Origin: Gammaproteobacteria bacterium
Lineage (GTDB): Bacteria > Pseudomonadota > Gammaproteobacteria > Eutrophobiales > Eutrophobiaceae
Assembly (NCBI GenBank): GCA_947480335.1
Contig: CANKCB010000006.1
Coordinates: forward strand, 77,148 to 141,147
Length of the DNA stretch: 64,000 nt
Reading direction: 5' to 3'
Part shown: piece after piece, positions 44,692-53,463 of the stretch
How positions within the stretch are numbered: the first letter of the stretch is position 1
How the letters are laid out: each line of letters starts with the position of its first letter
Program-made: the position numbers and the translations under genes
The notes under the pieces: model-generated
The model's database searches: none
What the model saw: only the letters and a program-made list of their open reading frames with translations
Told to the model about the DNA's origin: nothing

Positions 44692-45699
44692 GTGCGCGAC
44701 GACAGAATAGATGTACTCCGGTTTCTCGGTCTGGCATTGATTATACTTGCACACACCAATCCGGTTGATGTTGTGTTTCAGTTACGTAATTTCGATGTGC
44801 CACTAATGGTGATCGTCTCGGGCATGTCTTTTCGAGCGGCCTACCGACAGGAAGCCTACCTTTCCTACTTGTTCAACCGGATCAAGCGACTGCTTTTCCC
44901 GGTATGGCTGTTTCTGTCGATTTATTTCGTTGCGGTCTATCTGACCGGATTTCCGATCGCTCTGCCCTCCACCGACGTGATTCTGTCCAGCTTTATGCTG
45001 CTGGAAGGGATAGGTTATGTCTGGATCATTCGCGTATTTTTAATGGTTGCGATGATTTCACCTTTTCTATATCGCTATAGCAGTGCTACACGCTCAAATC
45101 GTCGCTATCTGCTTTCACTACTGATCGTCTATTTATTATATGAAATTTTCATGAGCAGTCCGCTACACGGACTACTGTACTCGTATATGTTCGAGAACAG
45201 TATTTTATACGTCCTGCCTTATAGTGTGGTATTCGCGCTGGGATTACGGTTGCCGGATCTGGATAAGAAGCAACTCATTATAATAATGGCTATCACACTC
45301 TGTGTATTTGCCTGTTGGGCTGGCATACACTGGAACCAGAGTGGCAAATTCATCGGCACGCAGGCGTTTAAATATCCACCTCGTAGTTATTATCTGACCT
45401 ATGCCATTTTTGCCTCGACACTGGCCTGGCATTTTTCTGCCAGACTTGTCACTGCCATAAAATCGATACATGCATTGCCAGTGGTACTTTATATCGCACA
45501 AAACAGTATCTGGGTCTACTTGTGGCATATTCCCCTGATACAGGCCTTCCATTTGCCCAGCACGCTGGAATACCCGCTTGTTTTTAGTCTCGCAGCCACC
45601 ATGACCTATATGCAGGTAGAGCTGGTTAAACGGGTTGTAATGACCAGAATTGACAGCGATACCATACGTAAAAATGTGCGTATATTACTAACTGGTTAA
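44692..45699 (+). CDS. Acyltransferase 3 family integral membrane protein
   Basis: A 335-residue membrane protein with about ten hydrophobic segments. The N-terminus has RDDRIDVLRFLGLALIILAH, the His in TM1 typical of the acyltransferase 3 family (OafA/NolL type), which O-acetylates or succinylates surface polysaccharides. The segment RIKRLLFPVWLFL is also usual. GTG 44692 is the start, with GGGAG upstream. No polysaccharide genes flank it, so the acceptor is unknown. Confidence 0.85.
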   Translation: MRDDRIDVLRFLGLALIILAHTNPVDVVFQLRNFDVPLMVIVSGMSFRAAYRQEAYLSYLFNRIKRLLFPVWLFLSIYFVAVYLTGFPIALPSTDVILSSFMLLEGIGYVWIIRVFLMVAMISPFLYRYSSATRSNRRYLLSLLIVYLLYEIFMSSPLHGLLYSYMFENSILYVLPYSVVFALGLRLPDLDKKQLIIIMAITLCVFACWAGIHWNQSGKFIGTQAFKYPPRSYYLTYAIFASTLAWHFSARLVTAIKSIHALPVVLYIAQNSIWVYLWHIPLIQAFHLPSTLEYPLVFSLAATMTYMQVELVKRVVMTRIDSDTIRKNVRILLTG

Positions 45700-45867
45700 G
45701 CGATTTACTGAAACCTGTTAATCACTCTATATCCAGTAATACAGATAACTACCAGACAGTGGCTGGGAACAAAGTACAGATTCCAGTTATCGAATGCCCA
45801 GAGTGGGATTACAATGCAGTTTAAATAATCGATAACACACTTTCCCAATCAACCGGAGACGAAACTG

Positions 45868-47223
45868 ATGAGATTTGATTTAGCAAAAAGCGGGTTAACT
45901 TGCTTGCTGGCCACCGTGTTATCTTTATTTGGCGTGATTTCTCCAGTTATGGCCGTAACGCCGGCGCCTCAGTTTATCCAGTTCAGCCCCAGCGCCACTA
46001 AAGGGGCTTTGTATCTTCCGGATCCTGAACTATTTCCCAAACCGCATATCGCGATTATCGTCATGCACCGTGATTCCAATTTCATGTCGCATGTCGCCAC
46101 ACGCGAAATGCCCAAACGGGGGATTGTGGCACTGGGCATGAATGCCCGTTGTGACAACAATGAAGCCTTATGTGCACCCTGGGAAAATAATGCACTGGAT
46201 GTGAAACAGGGACTGGAGTATCTGCGCAAACTGCCCGGTATTACCCGTGTTATTTTACTGGGCCACAGCGGGGGTGGACCAACGATGAGTTTTTACCAGG
46301 CAGTGGCAGAAACCGGCAAGGACTTCTGCCAGCAATCCCAAAAACTGATGAAATGCCCGGACACACTGGCGAACCTGCCTGCTGCTGACGGATTGATATT
46401 ATGGGATGGGCATCCTGGCAACGGACTGGGTGTCATGCGTAGTCTGAATGCAGCAATCATAAACGATGCTGACATTATCAATCATAATGCGGCCCCGCAA
46501 TTTGACCCTGCACTCGACCCCTTTGATCCTGCGAATGGTTATGACCCGAACGGATCTCACTATACGGAAGAGTTTAAGGAAATGTTTTTCGTAGGCCAGG
46601 CAGCAAGAATGAATCGTCTGGTTGATATTGCCCTGGAAAGAATGAAACAAATTGAGGCGGGAACCTATCCTTATCCTGATGATGATGCGTTCATCGTACC
46701 TGCAGGAGCTGGCACACGTCTGGCCAATCACGATGCCAGTATTGACCATACATCTGCCAAACCACAAAAACTGTTGCGCAATGATGGCACCATTGAAGAT
46801 TGTTGTGTCGTGGCCAGCGTACGCAAGGTCGGACAGACCCCGGAAGTCAGCCGCAGCTTTTCCGGCGTGCTGTTCCAGACACTGAAATCATTTCTCAGTG
46901 TCAATGCGATGCGGGCAAAACAATCGATGACCGATGTGGACTGGTGTTCGACCAATAATTCCTCACCGTGCAATCTGCAGCACGTTTCCGTACCGTTGCT
47001 GGTAGTGGCCATGGGCGGTCACTATTTTATACGTGACAGCGAAATCAATTATGATATGGCTGTCAGCAAGGATAAGGACTTTATTATTGTTGAAGGCGCG
47101 ACCCATGGCGGCACACCCTGCAAGGAATGTATGCCGGATAGTCAAACCTACGATGGTCGATACGATAATTCAATCAAGAACAATTTTGACTATCTGGTCA
47201 AATGGATGAATGCCCGGTTTTAA
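45868..47223 (+). CDS. Exported Cys-rich alpha/beta hydrolase-like protein, tandem copy 1
   Basis: A 451-residue exported protein (signal peptide ending VISPVMA). It has an alpha/beta hydrolase nucleophile elbow LLGHSGGGPTMSF near residue 134, and a late His in GATHGGTPCKEC. Many cysteines are placed in pairs (CDNNEALC, DCCVV, DWCSTNNSSPC, CKEC), as expected for disulfide-bonded periplasmic protein. The next gene is a close paralogue. GGAG precedes ATG. The family is not named by me; esterase or lipase activity is a guess. Confidence 0.75.
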   Translation: MRFDLAKSGLTCLLATVLSLFGVISPVMAVTPAPQFIQFSPSATKGALYLPDPELFPKPHIAIIVMHRDSNFMSHVATREMPKRGIVALGMNARCDNNEALCAPWENNALDVKQGLEYLRKLPGITRVILLGHSGGGPTMSFYQAVAETGKDFCQQSQKLMKCPDTLANLPAADGLILWDGHPGNGLGVMRSLNAAIINDADIINHNAAPQFDPALDPFDPANGYDPNGSHYTEEFKEMFFVGQAARMNRLVDIALERMKQIEAGTYPYPDDDAFIVPAGAGTRLANHDASIDHTSAKPQKLLRNDGTIEDCCVVASVRKVGQTPEVSRSFSGVLFQTLKSFLSVNAMRAKQSMTDVDWCSTNNSSPCNLQHVSVPLLVVAMGGHYFIRDSEINYDMAVSKDKDFIIVEGATHGGTPCKECMPDSQTYDGRYDNSIKNNFDYLVKWMNARF

Positions 47224-47291
47224 ATGATGTCTTGCATTTGAAAAACTAAATTTCTGTAGCGACATGTGGTAGTTTACTTTAGGAGGTGGTT

Positions 47292-48635
47292 ATGAAAAGA
47301 AGTTATCTTGCAACATTGTTCCTGTCTATTTTAACCCTGTTGGCATCACAGGCATTTGCCAGTCCGCCACCACCGCAGTTTGTTCAGTTCAGTCCAAGTG
47401 CGACTATGGGAGCACTGTATTACCCGGATCCGGACATTTATCCGAATCCGCACATCGCCGTTCTGGCAGCTCATCGAGATGGCAATTTCATGTCGCACAT
47501 CTCAACTCAGGAGTTTCCAAAGCGCGGAATCGTGGCAATGGGTATGAATCCACGCTGCCAAAACAATGAAGCATTGTGCGCACCCTGGGAAAACAATGCA
47601 TTGGATATAAAGCAGGGTGTGGAATACCTGCGTAAGCTACCCGGCATTACCAAGGTAATATTACTTGGTCATAGTGGTGGTGGACCAACAATGAGTTTTT
47701 ATCAGGCTGTGGCTGAAAATGGATTGGCCTACTGTCAGGATCCAAAACGGTTGATGAAATGCGGAGATAAACATGCTGACTTACCCCCGGCGGATGGTCT
47801 AGTACTGTTTGACTCGCATCCAAGTAATGGTGTTAACGCCGTACGTAGCCTTAATCCCTCGGTTACGAATGACGCAGACATCATTGAACACAATGCATTA
47901 CCGAAGATTGACTCGACACTTGATCCCTATAATCCTGCTAACGGCTATAACCCTGATGGGGTGTCACACTATAGTGATGACTTCAAGGATAAATATTTCA
48001 GGGCACAATCTGCACGCATGAACAAATTAATCGATATAGCTCAGAATAAACTGAAACAAATTGAAGCTGGCACTTATAAATACCCGGATGACGATGCTTT
48101 TATCGTACCCAGAGGAGACCAGACAAGATTACTCAGTATGGATTTGAGTATCGATAAAAGTTCGTTGAAACCAGCCAAGTTACTCAAGAATGATGGTTCA
48201 ATTGAAGATTGCTGTATTGTAAGCAGCGTACGCCCAACAGTTCTGGAACCGAAGGCAAATGAAGCATTTCGGGGAGGAACACTGTTCCTGACTTTGAAAT
48301 CGTTCCTGAGTGTCCGCGCCATCCGTTCTACACAATCAATGACTGATGTTGACTGGTGCTCCAGCAATAATTCTGCCCCATGCAGTCTGCAAAAGGTTTC
48401 GGTTCCATTACTGGTGGTTGCAATGGGTGGACATTATTTCATTCGAGACAGCGAAATCAGTTATGAAGCCGCCGCCAGTAAAGACAAGGACTTCATTGTT
48501 ATTGAAGGCGCAGTACATGGTGGCACTCCCTGCAAGGATTGCATGCCCAAAGGTCAGAAGTATGATGGACGATATGATAACGCTGTGAAAAATCATTTTG
48601 ACTATGTGGCCAAATGGATTAACGCCCGCTTTTAA
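47292..48635 (+). CDS. Exported Cys-rich alpha/beta hydrolase-like protein, tandem copy 2
   Basis: A 447-residue paralogue of the previous gene, lying 68 nt downstream. The same landmarks occur: signal peptide (ASQAFA), CQNNEALCAPWENNALDIKQ, LLGHSGGGPTMSF, DCCIV, DWCSSNNSAPC and CKDC. The two are alike over nearly the full length, pointing to tandem duplication. ATG 47292 follows AGGAGGTGGTT, so an upstream in-frame GTG (47286) is not needed. Confidence 0.75.
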   Translation: MKRSYLATLFLSILTLLASQAFASPPPPQFVQFSPSATMGALYYPDPDIYPNPHIAVLAAHRDGNFMSHISTQEFPKRGIVAMGMNPRCQNNEALCAPWENNALDIKQGVEYLRKLPGITKVILLGHSGGGPTMSFYQAVAENGLAYCQDPKRLMKCGDKHADLPPADGLVLFDSHPSNGVNAVRSLNPSVTNDADIIEHNALPKIDSTLDPYNPANGYNPDGVSHYSDDFKDKYFRAQSARMNKLIDIAQNKLKQIEAGTYKYPDDDAFIVPRGDQTRLLSMDLSIDKSSLKPAKLLKNDGSIEDCCIVSSVRPTVLEPKANEAFRGGTLFLTLKSFLSVRAIRSTQSMTDVDWCSSNNSAPCSLQKVSVPLLVVAMGGHYFIRDSEISYEAAASKDKDFIVIEGAVHGGTPCKDCMPKGQKYDGRYDNAVKNHFDYVAKWINARF

Positions 48636-48681
48636 ACTGTAAAAACCGGATCAGCTGTAATCTGATCTTATATCATACCGA

Positions 48682-48716
48682 CCCTGTCATCATCGTCAAA
48701 GTTGATGATGACAGGG
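48682..48716 (+). terminator. 13-bp hairpin upstream of rnd
   Basis: CCCTGTCATCATC (48682-48694) pairs perfectly with 48704-48716 around a 9-nt loop. It has no U-tract. It could end the hydrolase transcript or regulate rnd; two candidate ATG codons (48705, 48708) lie inside its 3' arm. Confidence 0.5.
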
Positions 48717-48743
48717 CCAATACCCTCTCAGGAATCTTACCCT

Positions 48744-49610
48744 TTGTCAGTCCAAGACTATATATACATAGATAATGATGCGGCACTCCGTAATCTAGCC
48801 GAGCAGCTTGCAGATACTGCCTGGCTGGCCATTGATACCGAGTTTGAACGTGAAACAACCTATTATCCGGAACTGTGTCTGCTACAAATCGCCAATGCAG
48901 ATGTGGTAGCCATCGTTGATCCTTTTTCGCTGACAGAAAAAGAACCACTCCACGCGCTGTTATATAATCCATCAATCACCAAAGTCTTTCATTCCGCACG
49001 CCAGGATCTTGAAATATTCTTTCATCTGCATGGCACTGTGCCCACACCCTTATTTGATACGCAGATTGCGGCAGGTAAATACGGCTATGACAACGGGATC
49101 GGTTACGCCAATCTGGTGGAAAAAATGTTCGGGGTAATTCTCGACAAGACCCACACACGTACCCGTTGGAAACGCCGGCCACTGAATACCGAACAACTCC
49201 GATATGCGGCTGATGATGTGATTTATCTTGGTCAGATATATGAACAAATGGTCAGTAAACCTGAATATCCCTCCTTGAAAAAATTATTACAGGTTGAATT
49301 CAACAAACTGACCGACCCTCAGCTCTATCTGCCTGATCCTGCCAGGATGTGGCAAAAGATTCATGAAGCACGGCGGCTGAGTGGTAACAGCCTTGCTGCA
49401 CTGCAGGCATTGGCCGCCTGGCGTGAGCTTACCGCACGTAAGGAAAACCAGCCGAGAAAATGGGTTCTGACGGACCAGATACTACTGGAGATTGCGCGGA
49501 AATTACCGGTAAATGAACAGGAACTAACCCAGATCAAGGGCCTGAATGACCAGCAGTTGATTCGTTATGGAATTGAGCTGCTGAATATCATCAATGGTGT
49601 CCCTACCTGA
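48744..49610 (+). CDS. rnd: Ribonuclease D
   Basis: 3'-5' exoribonuclease for tRNA maturation. The DEDD motifs are visible: AIDTEFERETTYYPELCLLQ near residue 25, HSARQDLEIFFHL near residue 84, and YAADDVIYLGQIY near residue 154. One HRDC domain follows (SLAALQALAAWRELTARKEN near residue 220); E. coli RNase D is longer, with a second HRDC-like part, so this is a short form of 288 aa. I favour TTG 48744 as start because it aligns with the family N-terminus, while upstream ATGs (48705, 48708) lack a ribosome site and lie in a hairpin. E. coli rnd also starts with UUG. Confidence 0.88.
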   Translation: MSVQDYIYIDNDAALRNLAEQLADTAWLAIDTEFERETTYYPELCLLQIANADVVAIVDPFSLTEKEPLHALLYNPSITKVFHSARQDLEIFFHLHGTVPTPLFDTQIAAGKYGYDNGIGYANLVEKMFGVILDKTHTRTRWKRRPLNTEQLRYAADDVIYLGQIYEQMVSKPEYPSLKKLLQVEFNKLTDPQLYLPDPARMWQKIHEARRLSGNSLAALQALAAWRELTARKENQPRKWVLTDQILLEIARKLPVNEQELTQIKGLNDQQLIRYGIELLNIINGVPT

Positions 49611-49664
49611 CTCTGGCAGTTTTCCAGCGAGATGTTATGCTAGCCTGCAACTACTGAAATTCCC

Positions 49665-49673
49665 GGGGGGGGG
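49665..49673 (+). repeat. Nine-G homopolymer at the ribosome site of the ThDP enzyme gene
   Basis: Nine consecutive G, then TGT, then ATG. Such a tract lies where the Shine-Dalgarno sequence should be and may slip during replication, changing spacing and translation. Confidence 0.7.
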
Positions 49674-49676
49674 TGT

Positions 49677-51608
49677 ATGACAAACAGGCGAGATTTCATC
49701 AAGGGCGTAGCCGGTACAGTCACTGGTGTCGTGGCCACTGCAGGTCTGAGCACACAAAAGGAGGCTGCCGCTCAACAGGCAAACCCCGAAAAAACATCTG
49801 CACTTCCCCCTACACATTATGAATCCAGTATGGAAAAAGGTCCGATACCGGAAGGCTATACTGAAGCGGAGGCACAACACTACTTTGTACAAAGCCCGGG
49901 GTCGGACTACATGGTGGATGTGGTCAAAAACCTAAATATTGACTATATCGCTTCAAATCCAGGTTCCAGCTTCCGTGGCTTTCAGGAATCGATTACCACA
50001 TACGGTGGCAACAAGAAGCCGGAGTTCATAACCTGTCTGCATGAAGAATCTGCAGCTGCATTGGCACACGGTTATTCCAAGATTGCCTATAAGCCGATGG
50101 GAGTGGCCGTTCATGGTACTGTAGGTTTACAACACGCGGCCATGGGAATCTATAACGCTTATTGCGACCGGGCACCGATGGTGATTTTTGCCGGTAACCA
50201 TATGGAAATGACAGGTCGTCGTCCGGGTGCGGAGTGGAATCATTCTGCTCTCGATTGTGTCAAGCTGGTTCGTGACTTTATCAAATGGGATGATATTCCC
50301 CTTTCGCTTGAACACTATGGTGATTCACTGACACGCGCGTACAAAATTGCAGTCACCCCACCGATGGGCCCCACAGCCATTGTTATTGATGGTCACTTGC
50401 AGGAAGAAGACACACACGGCAAGGTTCCACCCATACCCAAATATACTTCGCCCAGTCCGCCGAATGGCGATATGGGCGCACTGACTGAAGCGGCCAAACT
50501 GCTCGCCAATGCAGACAACCCCGTCATACTGGCTGGTCATGTGGCACGCACACCGGTTGGACTGGATCTTATGATCGCACTGGCCGAAACACTGGAAGCT
50601 CCTGTTTCCGGTGATGGCAGAATGAACTTCCCCAACAACCATTATCTTTATCAGGGTGGCCGTACATTGATTCGTCAGGCCGACGTCATACTCGGACTCG
50701 AGAATCGTGACCTGTGGGGTCAAGTCAATGCCTCGCGTGATCTGGTACATCGTGACAGCAAGCGGGTAGCACGTGACGATGTCAAACTGATCTCTATCAG
50801 CTCTGACGATTTGTATATGTTATCGAATTACCAGAATTTCCAGCGCTTCCAGCCGGTTGATCTGGATATTACCGGTGATGCCCAGGCATCATTGCCGTTC
50901 CTGATTGAAGAAATCAAACGCCAGATGCCGCGTAACAAGCGTGCGCAACTTAAAGAACGTGCAGAAAAGCTGAAAGCTTCATTCCAGAAAGGTGTGGAGG
51001 AAGAACGCATCGCTGCAGCCCGCGGCTGGAATGACCGGCCTATCAGTCTGTATCGCCTCAGCCTTGAACTTTATGATGCCATCAAGGATCGTGACTGGTC
51101 GTTTGTATCCCAACAACCTTCCGGCATGAACTTCTGGCCCATGACCAAACACTACCATCATATCGGTGGCTCAGGCGGTGCAGGCATCGGTTATGAACTA
51201 CCTGCTTCGGTCGGCGCAGCTTTGGCCAATCGTGAGCATGGTCGTTTTTCAGTAGCAATCCAACCAGATGGTGACTTCCTGTTTGCTCCCGGCGTGGTTT
51301 GGACTGCCGCACATCACCGTATCCCCATCCTTTGGGTCATGCACAATAACCGCGCCTATCATCAGGAACTAATGCACCTGCAACGTATGGTTACCCGACG
51401 CCAACGCGGCAATAACAATCAGGCAAAAATCGGTAATGTATTCGAGGATCCATTCATCAACTTTGCCAAACTGGCAGAAGGCTTTGGAGTTTATTCAGAA
51501 GGTCCTATTACTAATCCGGACGATCTGGGTCCCGCTATCCGGCGTGCGGCCGCCATCGTAGACAGTGGCATGCCGGCACTTGTCGATGCTGTCTGCCAAC
51601 CAGCCTAA
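49677..51608 (+). CDS. Tat-exported thiamine-diphosphate (acetolactate synthase-like) enzyme
   Basis: A 643-residue enzyme of the ThDP-dependent pyruvate-decarboxylase/acetolactate-synthase superfamily, unusual in carrying a Tat signal at its N-terminus (TNRRDFIKGVAGTVTG). The pyrimidine domain begins near residue 77 with SDYMVDVVKNLNIDYIASNP and the essential Glu is in CLHEESAAALAHGYSK near residue 122. The diphosphate-binding domain has PDGDFLF near residue 532, then WVMHNN, the GDG..NN motif. A 16-nt gap separates it from a small cytochrome c gene, suggesting a periplasmic oxidative ThDP reaction. The substrate is unknown. Confidence 0.88.
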   Translation: MTNRRDFIKGVAGTVTGVVATAGLSTQKEAAAQQANPEKTSALPPTHYESSMEKGPIPEGYTEAEAQHYFVQSPGSDYMVDVVKNLNIDYIASNPGSSFRGFQESITTYGGNKKPEFITCLHEESAAALAHGYSKIAYKPMGVAVHGTVGLQHAAMGIYNAYCDRAPMVIFAGNHMEMTGRRPGAEWNHSALDCVKLVRDFIKWDDIPLSLEHYGDSLTRAYKIAVTPPMGPTAIVIDGHLQEEDTHGKVPPIPKYTSPSPPNGDMGALTEAAKLLANADNPVILAGHVARTPVGLDLMIALAETLEAPVSGDGRMNFPNNHYLYQGGRTLIRQADVILGLENRDLWGQVNASRDLVHRDSKRVARDDVKLISISSDDLYMLSNYQNFQRFQPVDLDITGDAQASLPFLIEEIKRQMPRNKRAQLKERAEKLKASFQKGVEEERIAAARGWNDRPISLYRLSLELYDAIKDRDWSFVSQQPSGMNFWPMTKHYHHIGGSGGAGIGYELPASVGAALANREHGRFSVAIQPDGDFLFAPGVVWTAAHHRIPILWVMHNNRAYHQELMHLQRMVTRRQRGNNNQAKIGNVFEDPFINFAKLAEGFGVYSEGPITNPDDLGPAIRRAAAIVDSGMPALVDAVCQPA

Positions 51609-51623
51609 TCCGGGAGAACTCAC

Positions 51624-52025
51624 ATGACTGTATATCTTCATTCATTACTACGAAACACACTGTGCCCGTTGTTCATGTTGCTGCCCCTGCTATCCTTGCC
51701 AGCGACTGCGCAACAAAAAACGTTAGATTACAACGGCGAGGTGGATGATGCCGGACACGCCGAGGGTTACCGTGATTTCGTAGAAAATGGTTGCTGGCAG
51801 TGTCATGGTTTCCAGGGACAAGGCATGGCAGGCCCCTCACTGGCCCCCAATCCGTTACCATATGAGGCATTTTCTGCGCTGGTACGCAAACCCGCCAACG
51901 TGATGCCGGCATTTTCACCCAACGTGCTAAGCGAAGAGAAGCTGAAACGAATTCATCAGTATCTGCAGTCAATACCAAAGACCGCCGATCCGGATGCTAT
52001 CCCCTTGTTGTCGACCAAAAAATAA
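51624..52025 (+). CDS. Small exported c-type cytochrome paired with the ThDP enzyme
   Basis: A 133-residue protein with a signal peptide (LLSLPATA) and a single heme c site CWQCHGFQGQGMAG near residue 52; the axial Met is probably within NVMPAFSPNVLSEEKL near residue 92. GGGAGAACTCAC precedes the start. It follows the ThDP enzyme by 15 nt, so it is probably its electron acceptor. The region 52026-52181 after it holds a long hairpin. Confidence 0.85.
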   Translation: MTVYLHSLLRNTLCPLFMLLPLLSLPATAQQKTLDYNGEVDDAGHAEGYRDFVENGCWQCHGFQGQGMAGPSLAPNPLPYEAFSALVRKPANVMPAFSPNVLSEEKLKRIHQYLQSIPKTADPDAIPLLSTKK

Positions 52026-52095
52026 ATTAATAATTCAGGTTCAAGGACAGGATTGTCAGGCCGTAAGTTTTAAGATTGAGAAACTGACTTGTTAT

Positions 52096-52137
52096 TTGCA
52101 CAATGAGGCTGACAGGACTGTCAACCTCATTGTGCAA
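52096..52137. terminator. Long hairpin between convergent genes
   Basis: A 13-bp perfect outer stem TTGCACAATGAGG / CCTCATTGTGCAA (52096-52108, 52125-52137) encloses a further TGACAG/CTGTCA dyad (52110-52123). It has no U-tract on either strand but sits between the cytochrome (+) and peroxiredoxin (-) ends. Confidence 0.6.
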
Positions 52138-52181
52138 GGATTTGAATCACCGGATTATCCGGCAGTTATAACCAGCTAATA

Positions 52182-52703
52182 CTATCGGGGCGCAATTTTC
52201 AGCTCTGCCAGTTTGGCAGCCATATCTTCTGCAGATGTTTCAGGTTTGACTTCACGATCAATTGCCAGGATGACACCGTTTTCGTCGATATAAAAAGTCT
52301 GACGCATGGCTACACCACGTTCTTCATTCAGTACACCATAAGCCCTGGCTGTTTCCTTGGAAGGATCGCTTAATAAGGGGAAATCAGCATGATGTTCATT
52401 AGCGAATCCCTTGTTGTCTTCGAGCGCATCCACACTGGCCATGAAGTAGGTGCTTTTGAATTTCTTCAAAAGATGGCCGTTTTCAGCCAATGATTTGCAT
52501 TCAATTGTGCATCCCTTGGTATAAGCTTTTGGAAACCAGGCAATGATGACAGATTCCTTGCCCTTGAAATCAGCAAGCGAGTAAGTCTTGCCATCGGTAG
52601 CTTCCAGCTTGAAATCCGGTGCCTTGTCACCAACTTCCAGTGCATGACTAATACTGGCCAGGGAAAACAGGAACAACACCATCAGTACGCGGGTAATTTT
52701 CAT
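52182..52703 (-). CDS. Exported peroxiredoxin (AhpC/TSA, Bcp-like)
   Basis: A 173-residue thiol peroxidase with signal peptide (LASISHA). The active-site region is FPKAYTKGCTIECKSLAENG near residue 53, with peroxidatic Cys in the TKGCTIEC sequence and a second Cys five residues on, as in Bcp/PrxQ proteins. The ending of the protein includes EVKPETSAEDMAAKL. GAGGAG precedes ATG 52703. Export to the periplasm differs from cytosolic Bcp. It removes peroxides near the respiratory and cytochrome systems, by inference. Confidence 0.88.
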   Translation of the reverse strand: MKITRVLMVLFLFSLASISHALEVGDKAPDFKLEATDGKTYSLADFKGKESVIIAWFPKAYTKGCTIECKSLAENGHLLKKFKSTYFMASVDALEDNKGFANEHHADFPLLSDPSKETARAYGVLNEERGVAMRQTFYIDENGVILAIDREVKPETSAEDMAAKLAELKIAPR

Positions 52704-52895
52704 ACACTCCTCTCCGTTTTGTTTGAATAATGCAGACAAGTATAACTCTCCTGTTTTAACTACGCGACAGTTGTTATTTTACTTCGGACAAATGTGATTT
52801 ACCCATAACATACAATGACATATGTAATTATTGGTCTGCGTGTTTCCTGTTGATTCGTGCTACTGACCTAATTCGTAGATTGAACGTTGAAATGA

Positions 52896-52909
52896 TTGAT
52901 CCTGATCAT
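52896..52909. promoter_or_regulatory. FNR/Anr-like box upstream of universal stress gene
   Basis: TTGAT-CCTG-ATCAT matches the consensus TTGAT-N4-ATCAA in nine of ten fixed positions. It lies about 93 nt upstream of the Usp start, in the gap 52704-53001. Usp genes under Anr/FNR control are known in pseudomonads. Confidence 0.55.
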
Positions 52910-53001
52910 GCCTGTTTTGAGTATTAGATGGTACGTTAAGCTCACAAAAGGTCTATAACAGTAATATCATCCGAATAACCCAAATTGTGGGAGTTTTTAA
53001 T

Positions 53002-53448
53002 ATGTATAAAAAAATTCTGATTTCTACTGACGGATCCAAATTTGGAACCAAGGCTGTTACCCATGGAGTTAATCTGGCTAAATCCGTTGGCGCAGCTGTA
53101 ACTATCGTCGCGGTTACTGAAAGGTGGTCCGCTATTGATATGGCCAGGAAAGCCAAAAGTGGTAAAGCCAATCCTGTTGATGCCTATGAGCAGGCGGCTG
53201 ATGCGGCAGCAAATAAAATACTGGCTGAGGCTGAAGCCGTAGCCACCAAGGATGGTGTAAAGGTTGAATGCCTGCATGTACGGGATCAGCATCCCGCAGA
53301 AGCTATCATGACTACGGCGAACAACAAGAAAAGTAACCTGATTGTACTCGGTTCACATGGTCGCAGAGGTATCGCAAAAATCCTGATGGGCAGTGTCGCG
53401 TCGGAAGTGATCACGCATGGAAGCATTCCGGTACTGGTAGTCAAGTAA
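53002..53448 (+). CDS. Universal stress protein (UspA family)
   Basis: A 148-residue single-domain Usp. It starts YKKILISTDGSKFGTKAV, and the ATP-type loop GSHGRRGIAKILMGSVASEV near residue 118 matches the G-2x-G-9x-G-(S/T) pattern of ATP-binding Usp proteins, followed by SIPVLVVK. Start 53002 is preceded by GGGAG. It is monocistronic, ends in a bidirectional terminator, and has an FNR/Anr-like site upstream, suggesting induction at low oxygen. Confidence 0.93.
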   Translation: MYKKILISTDGSKFGTKAVTHGVNLAKSVGAAVTIVAVTERWSAIDMARKAKSGKANPVDAYEQAADAAANKILAEAEAVATKDGVKVECLHVRDQHPAEAIMTTANNKKSNLIVLGSHGRRGIAKILMGSVASEVITHGSIPVLVVK

Positions 53449-53463
53449 GCCAGAGAAAACTAC

